Origin: Psychrobacter sp. NG254
Lineage (GTDB): Bacteria; Pseudomonadota; Gammaproteobacteria; Pseudomonadales; Moraxellaceae
Reading direction: 5' to 3'
Length of the DNA: 64,000 nt
Assembly (NCBI RefSeq): GCF_015277735.1
Contig: NZ_JADHDA010000002.1
Coordinates: forward strand, 1-64,000
Under the pieces are notes generated by a model. The model did no database searches. It was not told where the DNA came from and worked only from the letters and a program-made list of their open reading frames with translations. Within the stretch, counting starts at the first letter, position 1; every line of letters begins with the position of its first letter. A program made the position numbers and the translations under genes. Below, in pieces: positions 1 to 9,439 of this stretch.

Positions 1-120
1 GTTCTTTAGTTATGCTTTTAAATAGTGCTCAATCACTGTCGTCCAGTAACTGATATATAGGGTAACTCTCTTGCTGTTTAATCTCAAACCCTCGCGGGTC
101 AAGCTATCTAGCGAGCCGAC

Positions 121-149
121 TATCTTATCATAATGATTAGGTTTGTCAA
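121..149 (-). promoter_or_regulatory. Second (P2-like) promoter of a leftward stable-RNA operon
   Basis: On the minus strand TTGACA (144-149) is followed after 16 bases by TAAGAT (122-127). It lies about 120 bp downstream of another strong leftward promoter, giving the tandem layout typical of rRNA operons. The gene it drives would lie off the left edge. No ORF is evident between it and position 1. Confidence 0.55.
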
Positions 150-238
150 GCTGTTTTATAAATTGTTTCATCAGGTTAACTGGGTTATTAATGTGTAATC
201 ACACATCAGTTACTGCCAGTCCGTCTTGATGAGGGCGT

Positions 239-266
239 ATTATAGACGGTTTAAAGTCTGAGTCAA
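239..266 (-). promoter_or_regulatory. Strong stringent-type (rrn P1-like) leftward promoter
   Basis: On the minus strand TTGACT (261-266), a 16-base spacer and a perfect TATAAT (239-244) are followed by the GC-rich run ACGCCCTC. Upstream of the -35 the sequence is AT-rich, like an UP element. A 16-bp spacer plus a GC-rich discriminator is the known signature of growth-rate and ppGpp regulated rRNA/tRNA promoters. The likely target is an rRNA operon or other stable RNA just left of the window; that identity is inferred. Confidence 0.65.
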
Positions 267-299
267 GACCTTTATCAAAGGTTTATTAATTAGTTTGAT

Positions 300-833
300 C
301 GAATTTCTAATAGTTGATTCTTTTCAATAGGTTAGGTTTTTATTGCTCCCGATAGGCTAAGAAGATGGCTAGGAATATCCTTTGGGTGTGTTCCTACTTA
401 TTCTTTTAATGTTGATATTTCTATAAAAAGCACTATATAAAAGGTCATTCACAGAGCTTCGCCAACACTCTATACTGAAATGTCCAAAATGGCTTTCACA
501 GTCTATATTATGGTTCATGTCTTATTGAGACTAATGCTCTATCCCTTGATATCTAGTGTTGATAGATGGTCTTTGCTATAATAGTTGGTTTACTGCATTA
601 TTTTATTTCCGCTAATCATCTATTATTAATTTGATGACGTCACCTATTATATCGGCATTGGTCAAACACACTTGAACAATCCATTAGTTTCACACTATAT
701 AATAGTAGTAAGCGACTTATAAAATAATGTATACCTCCCACAATGAACAGATGTACTTGATGTGGTCTCACGGTTATATGATTGATGGTTGCAATCATCA
801 CTGCCAACGGACCCAATAATAGGTGAATAGATT
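300..833. other. Spacer between the leftward stable-RNA promoters and thrS
   Basis: AT-rich and without a credible ORF. It contains two TATAAT boxes reading right (577-582 and 698-703), neither with a well-spaced -35, so the thrS promoter is probably here but cannot be fixed. No tRNA-like thrS operator is obvious by eye. An AGGTGA ribosome-binding site at 821-826 precedes the thrS ATG. Confidence 0.5.
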
Positions 834-2768
834 ATGGTAGCGATTACTTTACCCGATGGCAGCGTAAAAGATTTCGAAGGTAATACAACAGTCATGGAAG
901 TGGCGCAAAGTATCGGGGCGGGGCTTGCTAAGGCGACGGTTGCTGGACGTGTAAACGGTCATCTCGTAGATGCTCATGATCCTATCGTCGCTGATGCCAA
1001 AGTAGAAATCATTACCCCAAAAGATGATGACGGTGTCGATATCATTCGTCACTCATGTGCACATCTATTAGGTCATGCCGTCAAGCAGTTGTACCCTGAT
1101 GTTAAGATGGTCATCGGTCCTGTTATTGATGATGGTTTTTATTACGATATATTCAGTGAGACGCCGTTTACGCCTGATCACATGGAAGCGATTGAAAAGC
1201 GCATGATGGCGCTGATCAAGCAAGATTATGACGTTATCAAAAAAATGACGCCACGCGCTGAAGCGATTGAGATATTTGAGTCACGTAACGAAGATTATAA
1301 GCTAAAGCTCATTAATGATATGCCAGGTGAAGAAGCATTTGGCTTGTATCATCATCAAGAATATGTCGATATGTGCCGCGGCCCACACGTGCCAAACACA
1401 CGATTCCTAAAAGTATTTAAACTGACTAAAATGTCAGGTGCTTATTGGCGCGGCGATGCAAAAAACGAGCAGTTGCAACGTATCTATGGCACGGCTTGGG
1501 CAGACAAGAAACAGCTAAAAGCCTATATTCAGCGTATTGAAGAAGCAGAAAAACGTGACCATCGTAAAATTGGTAAAGCGTTAAACCTATTTCATATGCA
1601 AGAGCAAGCGCCAGGTATGGTGTTCTGGCATGCTAATGGTTGGACAATCTATCAAGTACTTGAGCAATATATGCGTAAAGTACAGCACGATAATGGCTAC
1701 GAAGAGATCAAAACGCCGCAAATCGTAGATCGTAGTCTGTGGGAGCGTTCAGGTCACTGGGGCAACTATGCGACTAATATGTTCACGACCTCTAGTGAAA
1801 ACCGTGATTATGCTGTAAAACCTATGAACTGCCCTTGTCACGTACAAGTCTTTAATCAAGGCCTAAAGTCTTACCGTGACCTTCCATTGCGTATGGCAGA
1901 ATTTGGTTCTTGTCATCGTAACGAGCCATCAGGTTCACTACATGGTCTGATGCGTGTACGTGGTTTCACTCAAGATGATGCCCATATATTCTGTACTCAA
2001 GCACAGATTCAGCAAGAAGTGGCTGACTTTATCAAGCTCACCCTTGCTGTCTATGAAGATTTTGGCTTTGACAATATTATTATGAAACTATCTACCCGCC
2101 CTGAAAAGCGTGTCGGTAGTGATGAGTCTTGGGACTTCGCCGAAAAAGCCTTATCAGATGCCCTTGATAGTTCAGGGCTAGACTGGGATTATCTGCCTGG
2201 TGAAGGCGCATTCTATGGTCCAAAAATTGAATTCAGTTTAAAAGATTCGTTAGGACGCGTGTGGCAGTGCGGTACGATTCAGGTGGATCCAAACATGCCT
2301 GAGCGCCTCGATGCAGAGTTCGTCAACGAGCAAAACGATCGCGAAATCCCTATCATGTTGCACCGTGCAATTTTGGGTTCTTTTGAGCGTTTTATCGGTA
2401 TCTTGATCGAGAACTATGCTGGTTGGATGCCAGTATGGCTAGCACCGCAGCAAGTTGTGGTCATGAATATCACCGATAAACAAGCGGATGCATGCGAAAA
2501 TGTGGTCCGTGAGCTCAAAAATGCAGGTCTGCGCGCCAATAGTGACTTGCGTAACGAAAAGATTGGATTTAAGATACGAGAGAAAACATTAGAACGTATT
2601 CCCTATATGCTAGTATTAGGGGATAAAGAAGTCGAATCGGGCAGCGTCAATGTCCGAACGCGTGAAGGTGAAAACCTTGGCGTGATGAGTGTTTCTGAAT
2701 TTATTACATTAGTACAGACCGCTGTCAGTAAAAAAGGCCGACAGACCCCAAAAACAGATGAGGAGTAA
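834..2768 (+). CDS. thrS: Threonine--tRNA ligase
   Basis: Cytoplasmic class II synthetase that charges tRNA-Thr with threonine and edits mischarged serine. At 644 residues it matches the family length (E. coli 642). Residues 1-61 form a TGS domain; the editing domain shows HSCAH with H73 and H77; the catalytic core carries MNCPCH, motif 2 around [16 protein letters not shown] and motif 3 [12 protein letters not shown]; the C-terminal 110 residues are the anticodon-binding domain. The ATG is preceded by AGGTGA at a 7-base spacing. Its stop codon is directly preceded by the infC ribosome-binding site, so thrS and infC are translated from one transcript, as in many bacteria. Confidence 0.97.
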   Translation: MVAITLPDGSVKDFEGNTTVMEVAQSIGAGLAKATVAGRVNGHLVDAHDPIVADAKVEIITPKDDDGVDIIRHSCAHLLGHAVKQLYPDVKMVIGPVIDDGFYYDIFSETPFTPDHMEAIEKRMMALIKQDYDVIKKMTPRAEAIEIFESRNEDYKLKLINDMPGEEAFGLYHHQEYVDMCRGPHVPNTRFLKVFKLTKMSGAYWRGDAKNEQLQRIYGTAWADKKQLKAYIQRIEEAEKRDHRKIGKALNLFHMQEQAPGMVFWHANGWTIYQVLEQYMRKVQHDNGYEEIKTPQIVDRSLWERSGHWGNYATNMFTTSSENRDYAVKPMNCPCHVQVFNQGLKSYRDLPLRMAEFGSCHRNEPSGSLHGLMRVRGFTQDDAHIFCTQAQIQQEVADFIKLTLAVYEDFGFDNIIMKLSTRPEKRVGSDESWDFAEKALSDALDSSGLDWDYLPGEGAFYGPKIEFSLKDSLGRVWQCGTIQVDPNMPERLDAEFVNEQNDREIPIMLHRAILGSFERFIGILIENYAGWMPVWLAPQQVVVMNITDKQADACENVVRELKNAGLRANSDLRNEKIGFKIREKTLERIPYMLVLGDKEVESGSVNVRTREGENLGVMSVSEFITLVQTAVSKKGRQTPKTDEE

Positions 2769-2773
2769 TACCT

Positions 2774-3295
2774 ATTAAACAGTCGAACCGTTTGAACATC
2801 AACGAAGATATCAGTGCCAAAGAAGTCCGTCTCGTTAAAGAAGATGGCGAACAAATGGGCGTGGTCGATATCGCAACCGCGATGAAAGCGGCACGTGAAG
2901 ACAGTCTAGATTTGGTTGAATTAGTTCCTGAAGCTAAGCCGCCAGTATGTAAGATCATGGACTATAAGCATTTCCTCTATGATCAAAAGCAAAAGGCGAA
3001 AGAAGCTAAGAAAAACCAAAAACAGACTCAGCTCAAAGAGATGAAGCTACGTCCGAGTACCGAAGAGGCCGATTATCAGGTTAAACTGAGAAAAATCGTT
3101 AGCTTTTTGGAAGATCAAGACAAAGTTAAAATTAGCATCCGTTTCCGCGGACGTGAAATGGCGCACCAAGAAATCGGTCGCAAACAACTTGATCGTATCA
3201 TCGAAGACACCGCTGACATCTCAAACGTCGAGCAGTATCCTAAGATGGAAGGTCGTCAGATGGGTATGCTGCTTGGACCAACCAAAAAGAAATAA
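2774..3295 (+). CDS. infC: Translation initiation factor IF-3, AUU start codon
   Basis: IF-3 binds the 30S subunit, keeps it free of 50S and proofreads start codons. The 173-residue product aligns over its full length with the family, with the N-domain up to the PPVCKIMDY motif, a lysine-rich linker, and the C-domain with [11 protein letters not shown] and [10 protein letters not shown] start it at ATT 2774, eight bases after AGGAG (2761-2765), reading M-K-Q-S-N-R-L-N; an in-frame TTG at 2792 has no ribosome-binding site and would lose conserved residues. A rare AUU start is the known basis of infC autoregulation: IF-3 rejects its own start codon when abundant. No rpmI or rplT follows. Confidence 0.95.
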   Translation: MKQSNRLNINEDISAKEVRLVKEDGEQMGVVDIATAMKAAREDSLDLVELVPEAKPPVCKIMDYKHFLYDQKQKAKEAKKNQKQTQLKEMKLRPSTEEADYQVKLRKIVSFLEDQDKVKISIRFRGREMAHQEIGRKQLDRIIEDTADISNVEQYPKMEGRQMGMLLGPTKKK

Positions 3296-3356
3296 TCAGT
3301 TTTTAAGGTTATTTTGAGCGCGCACTGTCAACTGACATAGATATTTATCACTATGA

Positions 3357-3392
3357 CCATCAATATACTGCGGGATATTGATGGTTTTTTAT
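3357..3392 (+). terminator. Rho-independent terminator after infC
   Basis: A perfect 10-bp stem, CCATCAATAT (3357-3366) with ATATTGATGG (3375-3384), closes an 8-base loop and is followed by TTTTTT. It ends the thrS-infC transcript. Confidence 0.9.
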
Positions 3393-3478
3393 TATACACA
3401 TAGATAGTTATCTTAACGCTGCGTCCTCACTCAGATATATTTGGCTGACGCTATTTTACAAATCCTGCCTTCTCAACT

Positions 3479-3501
3479 TTTAGATTACACGGTAATCTAA
3501 A
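3479..3501. promoter_or_regulatory. Perfect inverted repeat upstream of the TelA-like gene
   Basis: TTTAGATTAC (3479-3488) and GTAATCTAAA (3492-3501) form a perfect 10-bp inverted repeat around ACG, 95 bp before the TelA-like start. There is no T-run behind it, so an operator for a dimeric regulator is more likely than a terminator. The regulator is unknown. Confidence 0.45.
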
Positions 3502-3595
3502 GATCTATTTGTTTCTATTTACTCATGTTCTAATTGTTGAAAAAACAACGTATCGTTCAAATATCATACGCATCCTAAACATCAGAGGAAATTTC

Positions 3596-4840
3596 ATGCA
3601 AGAATTGACCCCACCAGAAAATGCGAGAACGCCTAGTATCTCTCTGACTGCGCCTGAACCTGTCAAAGAAATTCAAAAAAGTGAAGCAGATCAGATGGTC
3701 AAGTTGGATGAAAGCCAAATCCCAGAGCTAGATGCCAAAGTCGATGCTTTCGTCGACCATGTGATTACCAACTCTGTGAATAGCGACGAGTTTCGACAGA
3801 ACGTACAGTCTATTCATAATTTGGGTACGAAAGAGATTCGTGAATCAGCGCAAGTCTCTAACCGGATGCTCGATTTACCTGCAAAAAGCCTCAATGACAG
3901 TTTGTTTGACAACTCCCCTATTGCAAAGTCTTTGACTGAGCTGCGTGGTATTGTAGAAGACTTAGATCCCAGTAAAAAAGAGCTAACAAGTTCGCGCAAA
4001 TTGTTTGGTCTCATTCCATTTGGCAATAAAGTGCAAGACTACTTTCGCCAATACGAGTCAGCGCAGTCACATATCAATGCCGTGGTCACCAGTCTGTATA
4101 ACGGTAAAGACGAATTGCTCAAAGACAATGCAATGATTGAGCAAGAAAAAGTCAATATGTGGGAGCTGATGCAGTCGATTCGCCAATATATCTATATCGG
4201 TAAAAAGATCGATGAGCAACTAGAGCAAAAGGTCTACGCAATAGAAGCAACAGATCCTGAAAAAGCACGCGTCATTAAAGAAGAAATGCTGTTTTATGTG
4301 CGTCAAAAAAATACGGATTTTTTGACCCAGTTAGCGGTAAACATACAAGGTTATTTGGCGCTTGATACTATTCGCCGTAATAATCTAGAGTTGATCAAGG
4401 GTGTCGATCGTGCCACCACGACGACCGTGTCGGCATTACGTACAGCTGTCGTCGTCGCGCAAGCCATGACTAACCAAAAACTGGTCCTTGATCAAATTAC
4501 TGCATTGAATAAAACCACGAGTAGCTTGATTGAATCAACCTCAGCCATGCTAAAGCGTCAGTCAAGTGAGATTCATGAGCAAGCCACCAGCAGTAGCATT
4601 GAACTTGATAAACTTCAAAATGCTTTTAATAATGTCTATGATACGATGGATATGATTAGTAATTATAAAATTGAAGCACTAGAAAACATGAAACAAACGG
4701 TCAATACGTTGACCACTGAAGTGGATAAAGCACAAAAATACTTGGATAAATCAAATCAGACCACGGTACTAGAAGTCTCAAAAGAGCTAGATAGCAAGAA
4801 AATCACCAATCAATCTAGCGGTGTTGATATCAATATTTGA
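3596..4840 (+). CDS. TelA/KlaA-like toxic anion resistance family protein
   Basis: A 414-residue, largely helical, charged protein of the TelA family (PF05816), first linked to tellurite resistance but of unclear molecular function. The region from about residue 300, containing GVDRATTTTVSALRTAVVVAQ and the long helices after it, is the most typical part. No signal peptide or membrane segment is seen, so it is probably cytoplasmic. The start at 3596 follows AGAGGAA; an upstream in-frame start at 3509 lacks a ribosome-binding site and adds untypical residues. It is a single-gene unit, without the XpaC or TerD partners often seen beside TelA. The family is confident, the role is not. Confidence 0.85.
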   Translation: MQELTPPENARTPSISLTAPEPVKEIQKSEADQMVKLDESQIPELDAKVDAFVDHVITNSVNSDEFRQNVQSIHNLGTKEIRESAQVSNRMLDLPAKSLNDSLFDNSPIAKSLTELRGIVEDLDPSKKELTSSRKLFGLIPFGNKVQDYFRQYESAQSHINAVVTSLYNGKDELLKDNAMIEQEKVNMWELMQSIRQYIYIGKKIDEQLEQKVYAIEATDPEKARVIKEEMLFYVRQKNTDFLTQLAVNIQGYLALDTIRRNNLELIKGVDRATTTTVSALRTAVVVAQAMTNQKLVLDQITALNKTTSSLIESTSAMLKRQSSEIHEQATSSSIELDKLQNAFNNVYDTMDMISNYKIEALENMKQTVNTLTTEVDKAQKYLDKSNQTTVLEVSKELDSKKITNQSSGVDINI

Positions 4841-4979
4841 TTTGTCCCTATAGCTGTTGCTAAAAAACGGACCGCTTCCTGCTACCGAATGCACATAAGA
4901 CAATTGACGCAAGATATTGCAACGTCGTTCGTGTTAAGATAGCTCCTATTAATAATGTTAAAAATAGATACGGTAATTT

Positions 4980-7256
4980 ATGAGTTGGAATGATCCAAAC
5001 GCCTCAAGTGAGGCAAAAAAATACGACAATCCTATCCCTAGTCGCGAGCTGATACTCAGCACGATTAATGAGCATGGGGAAGTCACGCATCAACAGTTGG
5101 CAAAAGCCTTCAATATTGATGATCCTGACCAATTTGATGCTCTGGGTAATCGCCTAAAAGCCATGGCACGTGATGGTCAAGTGAATCGCGACGGCCGTCC
5201 CTATCGCTACCGTACTGTGACTAAGCAAGATATTGTCACTGGTATGGTATCTGCACATCCAAAAGGCTTCGGTTTTGTTGTTTTGAGCGATATGCCAGAC
5301 TTGTTTTTGCACGAAAAGCAAATGCGCTGGGTATTTAATGGCGACACAGTAGCCGCTGTCGGTACGTCAACAGACAACCGTGGCCGTACAGAAGGTCGCA
5401 TCGTTGATGTCGTCGAACGTCGCCAAAACAATTTCATCGGTACGCTGGCTCGTGACGAGGATGGCTACTGCGTCGAGCTTGGCAGTCCGAATAATCATCA
5501 GCCTATTACGGTCACTGATGACAATGTAGAGGCACTCAATGTCAAGCAAGGTGCGCCTGTCAAAGTCGATATCATTGATTGGCCAAATCAGCATGAATTT
5601 GCGACTGGTAAGATTACCGAAGTGTTGTCTGATGACAATGATCGCGAGCTCATTATTGAAACCACGCTACTTAACTATGACATTCCATCAGACTTTAGCG
5701 AAGCTACGCTTAAACAAGCTGACGGCTATCAAGAACCGACTGAAGCAGACATAAAAGGTCGCACAGACTTACGTCACCTGCCCCTTGTCACTATTGATGG
5801 CGAAGATGCCCGCGACTTTGATGATGCTGTATTTGCTGAAAAGCGCTCTGGCGGTAATTACCGCGTGGTAGTGGCCATTGCTGATGTCAGCTATTATGTG
5901 ACACCAAACTCAGCACTTGACCAAGATGCCTACGAGCGTGGTACCTCGGTATACTTCCCGCATCGCGTGATTCCGATGCTGCCTGAAGTGCTCTCTAATG
6001 GCCTATGCTCATTGAATCCTGATCTTGACCGCCTATGCATGGTTGCTGATATTAAAATATCACGCGCAGGTAAGGTCACAGGATATGAGTTCTATCCGTC
6101 AGTGATGCATTCGCAAGCACGTTTAACCTATAATCAAGTAAACGATTATCTTGTGAATCCGAATGACAAAAGACTGCCGAAATCATTAACGGGTAATAAA
6201 GACGTCAAAAAATCTGTCGACACGTTATATCAGCTTTATGAGCTACTGGTTAAAAAACGTGAAGAACGTCATGCGATGGAATTTGAAACCGTTGAAACGT
6301 ATATCAAGTTTAACGAAAAAGGTGGCATTGAGGCTATCCTGCCACGCACTCGTGGTGATTCTCAGAAGCTCATCGAAGAATGTATGTTGCTTGCCAATAC
6401 TTGTGCGGCAAACTTTGCGCTCAAGCATGAACTGCCAGTCTTGTATCGTAACCATGATAAGCCTGATGGTGAAAAGTCGATGCGTATTCATGAATATGCG
6501 AAGAACTTTGGCTTACCATTCCCAGAAGAGAATCCAACGCAAGCGGATTATCAGCGCATTATTGAAGCGACTAAAGACAGACCAGATGCGATCAGTATTC
6601 ATAGCATGTTATTGCGTTCAATGATGCAAGCCAACTATGCACCTGACAATATTGGTCACTTTGGCTTGGCATATGACGAATATAGCCACTTTACGTCGCC
6701 TATTCGCCGTTATCCTGATTTGATGCTGCATCGTGCGATTAAAGCAAAAGTAACCAATAGCTCACAGCCTGTCATGGAGTTCTCTCTTGAAGGTGCTGGT
6801 ACGCAGACGTCAGATACAGAACGCCGTGCTGAAAAAGCGTCACGTTTTGTAGAGTCATGGCTCAAATGCCACTATATGAAAGATCATGTCGGTGAAGAGT
6901 TCGAAGGTGTTGTCACTACGGTTACTAGCTTTGGTTTGTTTGTGACCTTGACTGACCTATACATCGACGGTTTGGTACACATCTCGAATGTTGGTGATGA
7001 CTTCTTTGTTTATGATGAGCAGCAACAACAGCTTATTGGCAAGGACAAGGGTACCGTATTTGGACTTGGTGATTCAGTTAAAGTGAAGGTCGCTGGTGTC
7101 AATATGGACTTGCTACAGATTGACTTTGATTTGAAGGCTAAATTGCAGTCTAGCGCCATGAACCAAACGAAAAAAGACCAACCTAAGAAAGAGCAGGCAA
7201 AAAAGAGCCCTACGAAAAGAAGTAACAATCGTAGAAGTGCCAGTAAAAAGAGTTAA
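4980..7256 (+). CDS. rnr: Ribonuclease R
   Basis: A 3'-to-5' exoribonuclease of the RNase II/R family that degrades structured RNA, important for rRNA quality control and cold growth. The 758 residues show an N-terminal winged-helix region (about 20-85), two cold-shock domains, the RNB catalytic domain with the acidic signature TIDGEDARDFDDAV, an S1 domain (about 640-725) and a lysine-rich tail typical of RNase R rather than RNase II. It is somewhat shorter than E. coli RNase R (813). The ribosome-binding site is weak. It is followed by its own terminator and is not in an obvious operon; the usual neighbour rlmB is absent. Confidence 0.95.
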   Translation: MSWNDPNASSEAKKYDNPIPSRELILSTINEHGEVTHQQLAKAFNIDDPDQFDALGNRLKAMARDGQVNRDGRPYRYRTVTKQDIVTGMVSAHPKGFGFVVLSDMPDLFLHEKQMRWVFNGDTVAAVGTSTDNRGRTEGRIVDVVERRQNNFIGTLARDEDGYCVELGSPNNHQPITVTDDNVEALNVKQGAPVKVDIIDWPNQHEFATGKITEVLSDDNDRELIIETTLLNYDIPSDFSEATLKQADGYQEPTEADIKGRTDLRHLPLVTIDGEDARDFDDAVFAEKRSGGNYRVVVAIADVSYYVTPNSALDQDAYERGTSVYFPHRVIPMLPEVLSNGLCSLNPDLDRLCMVADIKISRAGKVTGYEFYPSVMHSQARLTYNQVNDYLVNPNDKRLPKSLTGNKDVKKSVDTLYQLYELLVKKREERHAMEFETVETYIKFNEKGGIEAILPRTRGDSQKLIEECMLLANTCAANFALKHELPVLYRNHDKPDGEKSMRIHEYAKNFGLPFPEENPTQADYQRIIEATKDRPDAISIHSMLLRSMMQANYAPDNIGHFGLAYDEYSHFTSPIRRYPDLMLHRAIKAKVTNSSQPVMEFSLEGAGTQTSDTERRAEKASRFVESWLKCHYMKDHVGEEFEGVVTTVTSFGLFVTLTDLYIDGLVHISNVGDDFFVYDEQQQQLIGKDKGTVFGLGDSVKVKVAGVNMDLLQIDFDLKAKLQSSAMNQTKKDQPKKEQAKKSPTKRSNNRRSASKKS

Positions 7257-7280
7257 GTTTGGACTGAGCTATTAAATAAA

Positions 7281-7311
7281 AAAGGCTAACGTTATCGTTA
7301 GCCTTTTTTTT
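7281..7311 (+). terminator. Terminator after rnr
   Basis: AAAGGCTAACG (7281-7291), a TTAT loop and CGTTAGCCTTT form a perfect 11-bp stem followed by a T-run. The A-run on the other side could also let it stop leftward transcripts arriving from 7342. Confidence 0.93.
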
Positions 7312-7341
7312 GCTTTTTTTAATTGCAGGTTGAGTAACCCA

Positions 7342-7641
7342 TTACTGCGTACTGCTGATTTGATCCATGCGCTCTTGTTCAGCTTGCTGTGCTTGATCGA
7401 TTTTGCTAGTGGCGCTATCTACTAAGGCTTTGGGCTGCTCGCCCAATGGCTGGCTTGTGATATCTGTTGAGCTACCGCTAGTATCTGGCTCAGGGGCTAC
7501 CGTTACTGTAGATGATTCGGGAACGGTACTGCTAACCATCGCTTCTCTGTTTTGCTCACGACTATTACCATTGATGATATTAAAGCCAAGCAGTGACACG
7601 ATACCAATCACTGCAAATATAATTAAATGTTTCATTTCCAT
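7342..7641 (-). CDS. Small single-pass membrane protein, unknown
   Basis: A 99-residue protein with one hydrophobic segment near the N-terminus (about residues 5-23, rich in I, V, L, G) followed by a serine/threonine/proline-rich and then glutamine-rich polar tail, presumably periplasmic. No family is recognised. ATG at 7641 is preceded by GGAG at a 6-base spacing, supporting real translation. It lies 81 bp downstream of the MscS-like gene in the same direction and may be co-transcribed with it. Confidence 0.6.
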   Translation of the reverse strand: MEMKHLIIFAVIGIVSLLGFNIINGNSREQNREAMVSSTVPESSTVTVAPEPDTSGSSTDITSQPLGEQPKALVDSATSKIDQAQQAEQERMDQISSTQ

Positions 7642-7722
7642 AAAAAGCTCCGTATTTGATAAAACCTCAAATATAGATTTTGCTGCACTTTTTATGCCTA
7701 ATTTAACATATGTCTAATAATA

Positions 7723-9351
7723 CTACTCTTGCGGGCTATTACTGTTCAGTAAATCGGTCTCATCTGAGCTTTGTGCAATCTCTTGCTCGACTTTTTCCAT
7801 CAATTTGTCATTAGGACGAGCATCGAGAACATCATCTGCACTGCGACCTTGTAAAATCACTTTGGCTCGTGCCTTCGCTTGCTTTTTATCTTGGTCATCA
7901 GTATGACTCTCATCATTCTGATATTTAACTGTAGGCTCAGGAGTGCTCGTTGTCACCGTCATATCAGATTCAACATTTCTCGCACTGTCCTGCATCGTCT
8001 CAAAAGCTTTTTCCAGCTTATTGTTAAAACGTAGGCGATAAATAGGTTCAGGGAGACTAAAGCCCTCATTCTCTAGCGCGTGTTTGGTCTCACGAATAGC
8101 GATACTACGTGCTTTAGAAAAGTCTGTCTGAGATTGATCGACCCAAGTTTGAAACTCCAAAACAATATTAGAGTCGCCTACATTGGTAATGACGGCAATC
8201 GCTTTGGGTTCATCCAAAACAAAATCTAGCGTATGTATCGCATCTAGACCCACTTTGATAGCAGCCAATGGATCATCGTTGGCATCGACACCTAACTCAA
8301 AAGTGAAGCGGCGCTCAGGGTTTTTGGTGTAATTAAGGATAGTACCCTTAAAAACCTCAGAATTGGGAATACGTAGCTGGTTGCCGTCTAACGTCATTAG
8401 TATCGTCGCGCGTGAGGTCAAGCGCACCACGATACCCTCTTGCCCGTTAATCACAATATGATCACGGGCACGAAAAGGCTGACGAATACTGAGCATTAGG
8501 GATGCGATATAATTTTCAATGGTATCTTTTACCGCAAAGCCAACTGCAATACCAATGACACCAGCACCGCCAAGCAATGTGCTTAAAATCGTCTCTGCCC
8601 CTATCAGACTCAGTCCTAAGATAAGACCAAAAATAATAAAGATGACTTTGACCGTTTGTGAGAGCAATTCAGCAACGAAAGGATTGGGCGTCAGGCGTTG
8701 CCACATTTTTTTGCGTCTGGACAACCAGCTACCAAACCACGTCACTAAGGCAAATATAACGATACCGACGAGCAGTAGTGGCAATGCTTTTACTAGATTT
8801 GCCACCTGTGCTTTTAGACCCTGATAAACCGTCGAGACATTCTCTTGAACATCCAGCGTACGATTGATTTTGTCTTCTACAGTAACCACGTCAGTTAGGC
8901 GATTGGTTAGATTAATGGCTTGCTGGGCTTTTTTCTCGTTAGCCGTTTCTCCCGTTAAGGTGACTACTCCTTGGGTGACGCTAATATTGACAGCTTGTAA
9001 GCCTTCGATTTCTGAGAAAATACCAGTGATACGCTGACGAATGTCATTGTCTTTTTGCGGTGTGGGTGTGGTTTCAATTTGGGCATTATTGGTGCTTTCG
9101 CCACTGATGACTGGTGGCGGGGCAGGTGTCGGTATTGAGGTGGCGGGTGCTGATGATTCGCTGTCTGTAGTGACAGCGCTATCAGCTTCTGGCGCCTCTG
9201 AACCCTCTATACCTAGAGCTGCTGTAATACTAGAAAGCTCTTCTCCAGCAGCATAGGCTGGCCACGTACAAAGGATGCTTAGTAGCAATACCATTTGACC
9301 CAAGGCTGTTATAACACAGCGTATCATTGAACGGTCAAAGTAAGTGGCCAT
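7723..9351 (-). CDS. BON-domain mechanosensitive channel of the MscS family
   Basis: Predicted inner-membrane small-conductance mechanosensitive channel that releases solutes under hypo-osmotic shock. The 542 residues comprise a signal peptide, a low-complexity S/T/P linker (about 50-100), a BON domain (about 100-165, a periplasmic phospholipid-binding fold), transmembrane helices near 185-210 and 230-255, and the glycine/alanine-rich pore helix around LLGGAGVIGIAVGFAVKD, then the MscS beta domain and a long charged tail. I prefer the start at 9351 (AAAGGA, 5-base spacing); an ATG two codons earlier overlaps that site. The BON-MscS arrangement is known from other bacteria; the tail beyond about residue 470 is not recognised. 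Confidence 0.88.
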   Translation of the reverse strand: MATYFDRSMIRCVITALGQMVLLLSILCTWPAYAAGEELSSITAALGIEGSEAPEADSAVTTDSESSAPATSIPTPAPPPVISGESTNNAQIETTPTPQKDNDIRQRITGIFSEIEGLQAVNISVTQGVVTLTGETANEKKAQQAINLTNRLTDVVTVEDKINRTLDVQENVSTVYQGLKAQVANLVKALPLLLVGIVIFALVTWFGSWLSRRKKMWQRLTPNPFVAELLSQTVKVIFIIFGLILGLSLIGAETILSTLLGGAGVIGIAVGFAVKDTIENYIASLMLSIRQPFRARDHIVINGQEGIVVRLTSRATILMTLDGNQLRIPNSEVFKGTILNYTKNPERRFTFELGVDANDDPLAAIKVGLDAIHTLDFVLDEPKAIAVITNVGDSNIVLEFQTWVDQSQTDFSKARSIAIRETKHALENEGFSLPEPIYRLRFNNKLEKAFETMQDSARNVESDMTVTTSTPEPTVKYQNDESHTDDQDKKQAKARAKVILQGRSADDVLDARPNDKLMEKVEQEIAQSSDETDLLNSNSPQE

Positions 9352-9439
9352 AAGCATCCTTTGCTGTCGTTACTGAATTTTATTGCTAATTTTTATGACT
9401 AATCTTTATGACTGATTGTTATAAATAAGCTTTTACTGC

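Noticed and set aside
834..1052. Several 60-130 codon ORFs opposite or out of frame with thrS, rnr, dnaK and other long genes
   Set aside because: They lie fully inside confidently identified genes and lack start signals or family features.
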